DNA from: Nemertoderma westbladi | Lineage: Eukaryota > Xenacoelomorpha > Nemertodermatida > Nemertodermatidae | Direction: 5' to 3' | Assembly (NCBI GenBank): GCA_032718475.1 | Contig: JAUCBJ010001104.1 | Span: 1 to 37,661 of the forward strand | Length of the DNA: 37,661 bases | Shown: piece by piece, positions 9,894 to 19,612 of the stretch | How the letters are laid out: each line of letters starts with the position of its first letter | How positions within the stretch are numbered: position 1 is the first letter of the stretch | Notes under the pieces: generated by a model | What the model was told of the DNA's origin: nothing | The model's input: the letters and a program-made list of their open reading frames with translations, nothing else | Databases searched by the model: none | Position numbers and translations under genes: made by a program

Positions 9894-10906
9894 AGTAGTT
9901 TCATTGGGCGTATATCTGCATTGAATCCTTAAACAGTACCGGTAGCTAAATCAATACTAGAGTTACCACTTGGGGACCGCACTGAGTTTTAATATTTACA
10001 TTTACGAGGAAATGAGTTCAATAATGAAACGATGACCTGAGTTCAAAGTAAATACGTTTAATTATTAACCTTCTCCTTCCTCGATCTGATCTGACCGCTA
10101 GGTAGATAATAGGTCTAGGGACGCGGGGTGGATAAAGCATATTTATTTACTGTATTAATGATATGACTCTCGCAAGGACTTGACACCCAGCCCAAACAGC
10201 GATTACCACAGTTAAAGTCGCAACCACATCAGGACTAAACATATGCAAAATGTAACCCCAGACAACCGATCACACTAATTCGTGACATCTTGGATTTGGT
10301 ATCATTTGTAGTAAGGCCCAAAATGGCGCAACAACAAATAGGTACCTAACCTAGCAAGTTCCGATTAACGAGAGGCATACTGTAGATTGCCACGTTTTGC
10401 AGATAAGGCTAGCCAAGTACCGCCTAAATAATTCCCCCCCCCCCCCCCTTATTTCCTCTACGTCTCTCCGTCTGTGATCTCTCGCAGTATCTGACAAACC
10501 TATTACTAAGTGTTAATTGGAGAGTGAGACGAACATTGACCTGCATAAACTTATTCCAACAAAAAATAATAGTTTCTTTAGGATTAGTAAATAAATGGAA
10601 AACTGTTTCAATAAATATATCTGAAAATGTACAAAGCGACTGCACTTCCCCATCACAATTATTAATTATAGCCAAATATTAATAAATTTAAACAAAATAA
10701 TCAGGAACTAAAATAAGAACCAAAGCCAATAATAACAAAACATAAACTACAATTAATTAATTAATCATTCTGTTTCAACGATTTCACCATTTCTTGACAT
10801 TTAACTTGTAATTTAATAAAATATAAATTTGTTAAAAAGCACAATCCACTTCGGCAAAGCTTTGGTTATTTTTAAAAAATGATGGAAATTTATAAATTAA
10901 ATTCCT
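9894..10906. other. Intergenic region
   Basis: The body after the SINE head includes GGGGACCGCACTG near 9974, shared with 3170. A 15-base poly-C lies at 10434-10448. The remainder is AT-rich with no gene I can support. Confidence 0.4.
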
Positions 10907-11760
10907 TAACTGAACTAAGTTACATTCCTTTATCTGAGTTACATTCCTTGTCTGAGTTATATTAAATTTGTCGGAGTTACATTCCCTTTGCCTGAGTCAC
11001 ATTCCCTTTGCCTGAGTCACATTCACTTCGATTGAGTTACATTCACTTCGTCTGAGTTACATTCCATTAGTCTGAGTTACATTCCATTTGTCTGAGTTAC
11101 AACATTCCATTTGTCTGAGTTACATTCCATTTGTCTGAGTTACATTCCATTTGTCTGAGTTACATTCACTTCGCCTGAGTTACATTCACTTCGTCTGAGT
11201 TACATTCCATTAGTCTGAGTTACATTCCATTTGTCTGAGTTACATTCCATTTGTCTGAGTTACATTCCATTTGTCTGAGTTACATTCCATTTGTCTGAGT
11301 TACATTCCATTTGTCTGAGTTACATTCCATTTGTCTGAGTTACATTCACTTCGCCTGAGTTACATTCACTTCGTCTGAGTTACATTCCATTAGTCTGAGT
11401 TACATTCCATTTGTCTGAGTTACAACATTCCATTTGTCTGAGTTACATTCCATTTGTCTGAGTTACATTCCATTTGTCTGAGTTACATTCACTTCGCCTG
11501 AGTTACATTCACTTCGTCTGAGTTACATTCCATTAGTCTGAGTTACATTCCATTTGTCTGAGTTACAACATTCCATTTGTCTGAGTTACATTCCATTTGT
11601 CTGAGTTACATTCAATTTGTCTGAGTTACATTCCATTTGTCGGATCGGAGTCACATTCACTTTGTCTGAGTTACATTCCATTTGTCTGAGTTACATTCCA
11701 TTTGTCTGAGTTACATTCCATTTGTCTGAGTTACATTCCAATTGTGAGAGTTACCTTTGA
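10907..11760 (+). repeat. 20-bp minisatellite (TCTGAGTTACATTCCATTTG) with higher-order repeats
   Basis: About 42 units of 20 bp are present. Variant units ending ACTTCG, CATTAG or CATTTG, plus a 3-bp AAC insertion unit, recur in a fixed order. The ACTTCG-type block starts at 11021, 11164, 11344 and 11487, giving higher-order periods of 143, 180 and 143 bp. Units with TGAGTCA at the left edge match the AP-1 site, while most have TGAGTTA. Decayed units continue right to about 11900, over the end of the neighbouring gene. Confidence 0.95.
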
Positions 11761-11867
11761 CTAATTTATATGCATTGCCTTCCTTTTGTGAGGTCTACAT
11801 TACTTTTTTTCTGAGTTACATCCCGGTACCCTCTGTATAAGTTACATACAGGCGCCCTTTGTATTAA

Positions 11868-14800
11868 TTATACACCGGTACCCTTTGTATGAGGTATATT
11901 CCATTTTGGATCATCCATTGTAACTGAACGAACTCGATGTACTTTAATTAATTCATCCGGATTTTCGCTGTCATAATATCTCAGAAGATCCTGAATAGCT
12001 GAGTCTTCAATTTGAATAACTGCCAGAGGTTTCTTGCTTTGACGATTTTTATAAGCGGAAGTAACTTCTTCGCCTCGTACTATTTCAGAGAAACTGGTAA
12101 CCACATTTTTACCTAAATTTTGGATGTATTTTGGATCAGCGCAATCCCGCCATGGTGATGTTGGTGGAGCATACTGCGAAATCATTGGCGACGTAGGAAC
12201 TTTCCATACGCAATCGGAAGGAGCTGTATCCACCATAGGTTTATTAGCTGCACTGTGAAACTCATCTAATGACATCTTCCGTCGACCCGATTTCCATTTG
12301 CCTTTAGACGATGGGAATCCAAGACTTCCAGAAGACGGCTCCCTGCCCTGTGGCGAAACAATGGATGTTGGAGAAACATTACAAACTGTCAGTGGTGTGG
12401 GATCTACTGGTTTTGTGATGGAAACAGGTGACCGCTGATGAAGTTTATTAAATACCACAGGAATGTCAACTTGATCATCCATTATTTCATTTAGTTTAAT
12501 AATATCGCGAGGTATTTCTGTTGGATCGCTAATTCTCTGCCATGGCGATGATGGTTTTGTATATTGAAGGTCTACTTTACTAGTTTGTTCCACCTTATCT
12601 CCATCTATTGGAGAATATGACGGGTTACTGATTGCACATAAACTTTCACTTTCCAATTGAACATGAAGTTCCTTGTAAACTGGAGATTCTGGAGAATCAT
12701 CTTGAAAATCATGCAATTTCGCTCTTGCCTCCCTAATATGGTCGTCACCAACAATCGTTACATAATCCGATTCATTATAAATATCCGAAAAAATATCAGA
12801 TTTGTCTTTAGATGGAGTAATGTGACGAGATTGAATAGTCCCCCTAAGACTATCCTTGTAACCATCTGATAACTGTTGCAATAAGTCTATATCCAAAGTA
12901 GATAACAAATTAGATTCAATAAAATACGCTAAATTAAAAGAGATGAATTCCGCACAGGATCTCTTCAATTGGTTGGCATTATAATTGTGAGAAAATTCTA
13001 AATATGTCACTACGTTTTTCAAAGATAATTTTGTTGCCAACACACTCTCGCAAATTTCTCTAAGACGAGTAATAAGGAGCTGGTCAGACACAATAAGAAG
13101 ACTACAGACCAAGTCCAGGTCAATATCTGGAGACTCCAATACTAAACAAGTATCTGTGTATAAATATTCCAACACTGGCATCACTAAATAACCGGGGAAG
13201 GGAAGTTTTAATGGGCGATCAGTTGAAGTTTCAAACCAACCAGCATAGAACATTGAGTTAAAATACGCAGAACGACAAGCCAATAAACATTTATGAGATA
13301 AAAGTGGTAAACCATCGCATGATTCAAGTACAACATCGTGTAGATTGGCGAATAAATTCCGCGGAAAAGACATGGGTGATGTTTTGCAAGTAGTAATGGC
13401 ATCAATTAAATTCGAATAGTTGATATTTCTTGCAAAGCATAGTAATTTGATTATCATGTCAGCAGAATTACAACCTAATCTTTGACTGCTTTCTATGTGG
13501 CCCACAGAGTTGCTGTAGATAAACTGTAAAAAATATTTGACAACATCTGGCTCTTCTCCAATATGTACATTTGCGTCTGAACCTTTTGCCTGGATTAAAT
13601 CAAGTACTGATGAACTTCCCAAACGAGATGATATGATATAATTATGGCAGAAAAAAACAGATCCATTTCTTGCTTCAATAATAAGATCGGAAAGTTGATC
13701 ACATTGCCCTGAAGATTTAAGCAATTCGTGCACATCATTGGTCATTGTAGATTGACTTACAACAGGAAGTGACGTCAACCCATGCCTCGGACTAACCTGC
13801 AATGAGCAGTAAGTTTCAGCGCTAGGATTTGAAAAGAAACCAAACGATCGAAATATAAGGGGTATTCGTCCCAATGACATGGAATAGTAGTTAGAATCTA
13901 GTTTACCGTGGGGATTATCGGAACTACCTACTATTGAAAATGCATATGGATCAGAAGCTTTTCTTTGAGATATTTTATTATCGCTCACTGAGGATATCTT
14001 TTTAACCACCAAACGCGATTTATAGCATCGACCATCAATAGTATTAATTAGTAATTCTTCACTATTTACATTGATGTCATAAACATCTACACTTAACCTC
14101 GGTTCAAAGACAACTCTTTGGAATATATTAAGACAGCAATTCCAAATATATATCAACCCATTATCGGCAAGAGCACTCAATGTAAAAGGATGACAGCAGC
14201 TTAAATCTCCCATCTTTTTATTTGTCCAAATCACAATTTTCTCGATTCTAAGACGATTTGAATACCATTTACACATATAATTATAAAGAATGTAAAAGTT
14301 GCCATTTGAAAGTAGACATACAGTTACTATGTCATTTGTTACAACTGATGCAATTAATTGTTTACATTTAACATGAACAGCTGACACGTGAAGAGGTGAA
14401 GTAACCTTATGCATACAATTCTCACTTGTAGGCCCAAACTGTCCATTATTCATACCAAAACAGAAAATATTATCTTTAGAATAAATAATGGAATGATAGT
14501 TCCCAGCAGCAATTCCAATTATATCATTACCATACAAATGGGACACATTTATTAGTCGTGGCTTTAAACACATCTCAGGGGGTGGTAAATGGCCCAACTG
14601 GTGATAATCATTTTTACCACATGTAAGAACATTGTGATTCATAAGTAGCAATATGGTATGGTCACAACCAACTGCGACATCAATGACATATTTGCTCAAC
14701 ATCAAATGTGGTGCTACACATGACTCTTCCTTTCCAGTGCCCAGACGCCCTCCCTTCCCATAACCACATGAAAATGCTTTGCCACATTCTGTGAGAAATA

Positions 14801-15395
14801 TGGAATGAAATTTAGACATGTCAACTTTTATCACATTCAAATTATTTGTCAAAAACATATCAATTTCTTGCGGTTGTCCCTTGCTTGTACTAAGCTCATG
14901 GCCTAAATTATAATTGAAGTTTGTTCCCCAAGTGTAGCATTCGAAAGACAGAAAGCCGCGCAGCTTCTTCAATTTGTATGTATATGGTTTATCCATTACT
15001 ATCAAATCTAAAGGGGACTGTCCACAGAAATCCACAAGGTTCATGTCAGCTCCCATTTTAAGTAGCTGTACAAAACAAGCAATGTTACCATGGAAGATGG
15101 CGTATGCTAATGGTGTCCAACCAGATTCACAGCAACGCGCATTAAGTAGACCTGGTTTTATCTTTTCTTTAAGATAAGATAATAAATCAATGTTTCCTGT
15201 AGCTGCTGCCATATGCAAGATGGACCGACCAAGCCAATCACGTTGATGAACCCATTCGTTAACCTTTGTACTTCTAAAATTGAGGAAACTGAGTATTTCA
15301 TCCAGGGGCTTCCTGTGTGTAATGATATCCCAGCAAATAGGAGCAACCTTCCCCTTATGCTTATTGCGAACTTTCTTTAAACTTTGAGATGACAT
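11868..15395 (-). CDS. IBTK-like protein: ankyrin, RCC1 and two BTB domains, intronless
   Basis: The frame gives 1175 residues from the ATG at 15395 with no intron. Domain order matches inhibitor of Bruton tyrosine kinase. Ankyrin repeats span about 54-135 (GWTPLAYAIFHGN). RCC1-type repeats run about 150-330 (CYTWGTNFNYNLGH, CGYGKGGRLGTG, CGKNDYHQLGH, FGMNNGQFG). The first BTB is at about 565-660 and the second at about 685-790 (SHKCLLACRSAYFNSMF), with a BACK-like helix region after it. The conserved IBTK C-terminus is also present (FSEIVRGEE, KPLAVIQIEDSAIQDLLRYY, KWN). Vertebrate IBTK is about 1350 residues, is encoded by many exons and serves as a CUL3 substrate adaptor as well as a BTK inhibitor. 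The intronless structure suggests a retrocopy or intron loss. The last nine codons after KWN appear to come from the adjacent minisatellite. An E-box and CCAAT lie about 80 bases upstream of the start. Confidence 0.88.
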   Translation of the reverse strand: MSSQSLKKVRNKHKGKVAPICWDIITHRKPLDEILSFLNFRSTKVNEWVHQRDWLGRSILHMAAATGNIDLLSYLKEKIKPGLLNARCCESGWTPLAYAIFHGNIACFVQLLKMGADMNLVDFCGQSPLDLIVMDKPYTYKLKKLRGFLSFECYTWGTNFNYNLGHELSTSKGQPQEIDMFLTNNLNVIKVDMSKFHSIFLTECGKAFSCGYGKGGRLGTGKEESCVAPHLMLSKYVIDVAVGCDHTILLLMNHNVLTCGKNDYHQLGHLPPPEMCLKPRLINVSHLYGNDIIGIAAGNYHSIIYSKDNIFCFGMNNGQFGPTSENCMHKVTSPLHVSAVHVKCKQLIASVVTNDIVTVCLLSNGNFYILYNYMCKWYSNRLRIEKIVIWTNKKMGDLSCCHPFTLSALADNGLIYIWNCCLNIFQRVVFEPRLSVDVYDINVNSEELLINTIDGRCYKSRLVVKKISSVSDNKISQRKASDPYAFSIVGSSDNPHGKLDSNYYSMSLGRIPLIFRSFGFFSNPSAETYCSLQVSPRHGLTSLPVVSQSTMTNDVHELLKSSGQCDQLSDLIIEARNGSVFFCHNYIISSRLGSSSVLDLIQAKGSDANVHIGEEPDVVKYFLQFIYSNSVGHIESSQRLGCNSADMIIKLLCFARNINYSNLIDAITTCKTSPMSFPRNLFANLHDVVLESCDGLPLLSHKCLLACRSAYFNSMFYAGWFETSTDRPLKLPFPGYLVMPVLEYLYTDTCLVLESPDIDLDLVCSLLIVSDQLLITRLREICESVLATKLSLKNVVTYLEFSHNYNANQLKRSCAEFISFNLAYFIESNLLSTLDIDLLQQLSDGYKDSLRGTIQSRHITPSKDKSDIFSDIYNESDYVTIVGDDHIREARAKLHDFQDDSPESPVYKELHVQLESESLCAISNPSYSPIDGDKVEQTSKVDLQYTKPSSPWQRISDPTEIPRDIIKLNEIMDDQVDIPVVFNKLHQRSPVSITKPVDPTPLTVCNVSPTSIVSPQGREPSSGSLGFPSSKGKWKSGRRKMSLDEFHSAANKPMVDTAPSDCVWKVPTSPMISQYAPPTSPWRDCADPKYIQNLGKNVVTSFSEIVRGEEVTSAYKNRQSKKPLAVIQIEDSAIQDLLRYYDSENPDELIKVHRVRSVTMDDPKWNIPHTKGTGV

Positions 15396-15466
15396 TTCGA
15401 GATTTAAAATATTGAACGTCAGAGAATCTCTGAATAGAAGTACATCTGTCTCTAATCTCTATATGC

Positions 15467-15480
15467 CCAATTCACGTGAC
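15467..15480 (-). promoter_or_regulatory. Palindromic E-box plus CCAAT box upstream of the IBTK-like gene
   Basis: The minus strand reads GTCACGTGAATTGGG: a CACGTG E-box of the USF/MITF/TFE type next to an inverted CCAAT box. It is about 75-85 bases upstream of the ATG, the place expected for a proximal promoter. No TATA box is obvious nearby. Confidence 0.4.
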
Positions 15481-16348
15481 TATTATTCTCGTTTTTACTG
15501 GTAATATTCAACATAAACAAAATTTAATAAGATGACTCTATATTTAAACTATACGCTTATATGTCATCCCATCTCCCATACACCAATGTGATAATTGGCG
15601 GATTGGTACCCAAGCGAGATATTCTGCTAGTACCCCATATTGGGGAATCTAGGAGTTTTCATTCCATGCCCATAATTGTCATCGGTTTTTCCTCATTTAG
15701 AAGTTGAAATAAAATAATGACATGAGCCACAAACAATATCTTTAACTAGGTCGACAAATACGTTAATGATAGGCATGGCCATATTCAGATATTATTCAGT
15801 TATTGGAAATAATCATAGTCACATGGGGTATACAGAAATACGGTCGCATCATAATATATTAAATAAATTGGAGTTGACAGGTTGAGCCGCAATATAATAT
15901 AGGCTTATTTACAATTTATCGGGTTTAGTACCTGGTACTACTTTGGTAGGCCTATTTTCCTATTATTGCCTAGGTCCTTTATACTGATATAGGAGGCCTA
16001 CTGCGTACTGCTGTACTGATGATACATAAAAAAAACACTACAGCACTAGTGGAGTGCAGAGTGACATGCTAATTGCCTAAAGAGCTGATCTGGAAAACTA
16101 CCGCTACCGCACTACCATACCTGCATACCGGTGTGTTTTTTTAGCACATATGTTTATAAGTTTTTATATAGAGTGAAAATGCATAACCTAGGCCAGTCTG
16201 CCAGTACACAGTATGTAGGCATAATTCAGATCAGCAGATTGCAATTCAGCAATTGCAAATAAGCCGGCATACTGCAGTACTGTATCTAGCTCAGTACAGC
16301 AGTAGCTGCGGTACAGTCAGTCATGTTTCGGGAACCTACAAATGAGTT
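15481..16348. other. Intergenic region left of the foldback element
   Basis: No gene is seen. The stretch is AT-rich, and from about 15930 it becomes dense in words such as TAGGCCTA, TACTGCAGTAC and CAGTAC. The same texture resumes to the right of the foldback element, as expected if that element was inserted into one locus. Confidence 0.45.
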
Positions 16349-16610
16349 GTATGTTATGACAAGTCCCTAAAAGGTGCCACCCTGCTCCATAGCGCGGGGA
16401 ATTCAAATGATTAAAAGACATGTAATTTATACTGCAAAGGCAGAAAGGGTGGCAGATCAGATCTACCACCTATATTTTGGCGGTAAATTCAAATCTGTTT
16501 TAACTTTGAATACATGAATAGAGTAAGACTAATTTAATTCATTGAATCAGAATAAATTATTTCTTATCGGTTTAACTCACTCATCCGTTATTGTTGTTGT
16601 TTAATCTATT

Positions 16611-16772
16611 CTGGGGCTTCGAGCAGCACGTGAACAACTAAGCTGACTGGTTAACTAGTCTGGGACTTCGAGCAGTACGTGAACAACTAAGCTGACTGGT
16701 TAACTAGTCTGGGACTTCGAGCAGCACGTGAACAACTAAGCTAACTGGTTAACAAGTCTGGGACTTCGAGCA
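16611..16772 (+). repeat. 49-bp subterminal repeats, left arm (3.3 copies)
   Basis: Units read CTGGGACTTCGAGCAGCACG, then TGAACAACTAAGCTGACTGG, then TTAACTAGT. Two of the three full units hold CACGTG, and one has TACGTG. The fourth unit breaks off at GAGCA. Confidence 0.9.
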
Positions 16773-16989
16773 AAATTGAAAATTATATTAATAAAATAAA
16801 ATAAAAAAAATAAAATAAAATAAAAAAATAATAAAAATGAAATAATATTTCAATCACAAACTGTACACAGTGTGCTACATAATGTACGTGGGTACGTACT
16901 AAAAGGTCAAGGAGCTAGAGCATTAGACTTCATACCTTAAACTTCTTACTGTAGTAGTAAATACAGTACTTCTACTGTAATAACATTTC

Positions 16990-17345
16990 AGTTTAGTTGT
17001 TCACGTGCTGCTCGAAGTCCCAGACTAGTTAACCAGTCAGCTTAGTTGTTCACGTGCTGCTCGAAGTCCCAGACTAGTTAACCAGTCAGCTTATTTGTCC
17101 ACGTGCTGCTCGAAGTCCCAGACTAGTTAACCAGTCAGGTTAGTTGTTCACGTGCTGCTCGAAGTCCTAGACTAGTGAAGTCCCAGACTAGTTAACCAGT
17201 CAACTTAGTTGTCCACGTGCTGCTCGAAGTCCCAGACTAGTTAACCAGTCAGGTTAGTTGTTCACGTGCTGCTCGAAGTCCCAGACTAGTGAAGTCTTAG
17301 ACTAGTTAACCAGTCAGCTTAGTTTGTTTATGTGCTGCTCTTCGA
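16990..17345 (-). repeat. 49-bp subterminal repeats, right arm (7 copies, inverted)
   Basis: These are inverted copies of the left-arm unit, with CACGTGCTGCTCGAAG at about 17000, 17049, 17098, 17147, 17213 and 17262 and a decayed copy at 17327. Two 17-bp partial duplications of GAAGTCCCAGACTAGT interrupt the period. Arm copy numbers differ (3 against 7), showing independent array growth. Confidence 0.9.
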
Positions 17346-17614
17346 AGCCCCAGAATAGATAAAACAACAACAATAACGGATGAGTGAGTTAAACCGATAA
17401 GAAATAATTTATTCTGATTCAATGAATTACATTTTAGTCTTACTCTCTTCATGTAGGGTATTCAATGTTAAAACAGATTTGAATTTACCGCCAAAATATA
17501 GGTGGCAGATCTGATCTGCCACCCTTTCTAGTACAAATTAAATGTATTTCAATCATTTGAATTTCCCGCGCTATGGAGCAGGGTGGCACCTTTTAGGGAC
17601 TTGTGTATGTTATG

Positions 17615-19229
17615 GGTATATTAAATAGGCCTATTTGATTTATATTTTTGGTTAAGGCGTAAGGTTAGGCTGTTAGGCTAGTTAATACTAAGGCCTTAGG
17701 GTTGTAGGGTACTAGGTGCTAGGCTACCCCTAACAGCCTAACTGCCTAATTCAGTAATTAAAACTGTAATTTAGGCCTACAGGCACAGGGTAGGCCTACA
17801 GCGTACTGGCAGACTGGCGTACAGGTAAATAAATTATTTTTTACTTTTGAAACAAGAAATGGTGAAACAAATATATTACCGGTAGCGGCTGAGCGGTGTT
17901 CGGTGTAGGCAGGTAGGCCTAATACAGTAATAGTAATAGGCCTACTGCAGTACTGTAATATGTATGTATGGCTGTACGGTAAGCCTATGTTCTAGTTTAG
18001 TTGAATCATATCAGCATATGACTGTGCTGTATGGCATATCTGCATATGGCAGTACAGCAGTACAGCCTGACAGCAGTATGCAGTACAGCAGTATGCTGGT
18101 ATGGTAGCGGAGCGGTAGGTAGGCCTACTTCAGTACTTCTGTACTTACTTGTACTTGTACTTAAAGAGCTGCTCGGGGCTCGGCACTTTTTCCTCACTCT
18201 CAGGTCGACAACCTGGTGCCTTGAGGCTTGAGCAACCCATGCTGCACACAGTCTACTGAATTAATTGTTTTCCTCCTTCTACCGTACTTGTTATTCACGA
18301 TATTTAACAATTTTGCTTGCTTTAAATTAAACAAACTTTTCACCCTTTTACCCAAACACCTTTACCTTACATTGGGAGCCGTCACTTATTAGTTGAACTC
18401 CTTTGGCAACTATGGCGTTACAACATCGAAGGCGACTCTCTCTCTAAACTAAAACGCCCAGATTTCGCCACAACGGTTATTATTGATGTCGAAAAGGCGA
18501 CCAGTCGTCTGTCAGGATTACCACTGCCCACTGCGGACTGCAGCACTGGACCCGGATTAGAACAATGACCTCCCACAAAGCCCTGCTTCATAGCGAAAAC
18601 AACAAGTCCATACTGCTGCTACCTACTGTACTATCAGACTATCGGCATGCTGCATTGTAGCTGAATTATATGCAGTATATTACATATATATTAAAAATGC
18701 TGTGGCGGCTTGTTGACAAAATTACTCTTCCACAACTCATCACCCATGACATAGATAATCCAAATCTTCAACATTCAAGGCCTGTGTCCTTTAAAGAAGC
18801 ATCTCAAGAAAGTAATGGGCTGTCCACCATGCTTATTCCTGTATTCACTCGATGATGCCGCCAAAGCACAAGTTATGCACTGGTTGGGGGATCATCCTGT
18901 TTAGCAGTTTAGTAAAGGAGCAGGTTACAGAGGCGAGTTGAAAGGAACCAAAACAATAAACGAGAGTTATGAATATTGTAGAATAGCAAACCAAATTTGA
19001 AACCAAATTTAATTGAGAATCAACAGTCAGATGTATCGGCATACCGGAACTCTGAAAAGCCTAGAGCGCTGGCGGCCCCCAAACAGGATAGAGCCCTCAC
19101 GGTGAAAGCAATATCCCCCAAAGCGGAGGCCGTTCTGTTCAAGTGTCAAGCTAGGGAGGGGGAACTAATGAAACACCTCAAATTGCCAATGTTGTATAGA
19201 TAGGAGAGTCTGATTGGAGATGTGTTCAT
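17615..19229. other. Intergenic region right of the foldback element
   Basis: To about 18180 it is dense in AGGCCTA and CAGTAC words. A stretch at 18905-18962 carries one copy of the dispersed GGAGCAGGTTACAG..AACCAAAACAATAAA module. Two short plus-strand frames (18709-18855 and 18997-19203) resemble coding sequence slightly but have no recognised domain. Confidence 0.35.
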
Positions 19230-19612
19230 TGTACTGTTGTACTTACTGTACTGTATAACTGATTCATTTGTACTTATTCATTGTACTTGACACAATGAAT
19301 CCGACGCAGCATTCTTGTGAAAGTGTCATCCAGAGATTTGGTAATCTCTACAGTTAGAGCCCAGCATGGACTCCCAAGTGCCAACAAGAACAAGTCTATA
19401 TATCATAGGAAAGCACCAAAACATGTAGTTGCTTTTGCATTTCCCTGTGACAGCAGCGGATAAACTGCGAGTTATTAACAATATATATCAGAAATTTAAC
19501 ATCACAAAGCTGGAAAACACTAGGCACTTGCGCTCAGTGCAGGTCCTGCTCATGAGTCCGATGTCTGAGTGGATTAATGGGCAGCATACAAGCGGGCTGG
19601 GAGACCTGTAAG
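19230..19612 (+). pseudogene. Possible coding relic or exon ending at a GTAAGT donor
   Basis: Two overlapping frames look coding-like. One reads through STVRAQHGLPSANKNKSIYH and ends at about 19463. The other begins near the ATG at 19429, contains KLRVINNIYQKFNITKLENT and SPMSEWINGQHTSG, and ends at 19611. The latter runs into GTAAGTATT at 19608, a strong donor consensus. A frame change between the halves suggests decay, and no family is recognised. It may also be chance. Confidence 0.2.

Larger units (their letters stand above)
16359..17604. mobile_element. Mutator-like foldback (non-autonomous) DNA transposon
   Basis: The ends are inverted copies starting ACAAGTCCCTAAAAGGTGCC (16359) and finishing AGGGACTTGT (17604). 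The arms match over about 250 bases (16359-16610 against about 17346-17604), including the GTGGCAGATC..GATCT region and the CGGTTTAACTCACTCATCCG stretch. Internal to the arms, 49-bp tandem repeats lie in opposite orientation on the two sides. A perfect 10-bp direct repeat GTATGTTATG flanks the element (16349-16358 and 17605-17614), within the 8-11 bp range of Mutator-like elements. The AT-rich centre has no transposase and includes a copy of the GGGTACGTACTAAAAGGT terminus near 16892. It must have been mobilised in trans. Confidence 0.8.

Noticed and set aside
10907-11760. CRISPR-like array
   Set aside because: Units are contiguous 20-mers without unique spacers, in animal DNA.
18709-19203. 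Short plus-strand frames that look slightly coding
   Set aside because: They are in different frames, are interrupted by a dispersed repeat module at 18911 and match no family I know.
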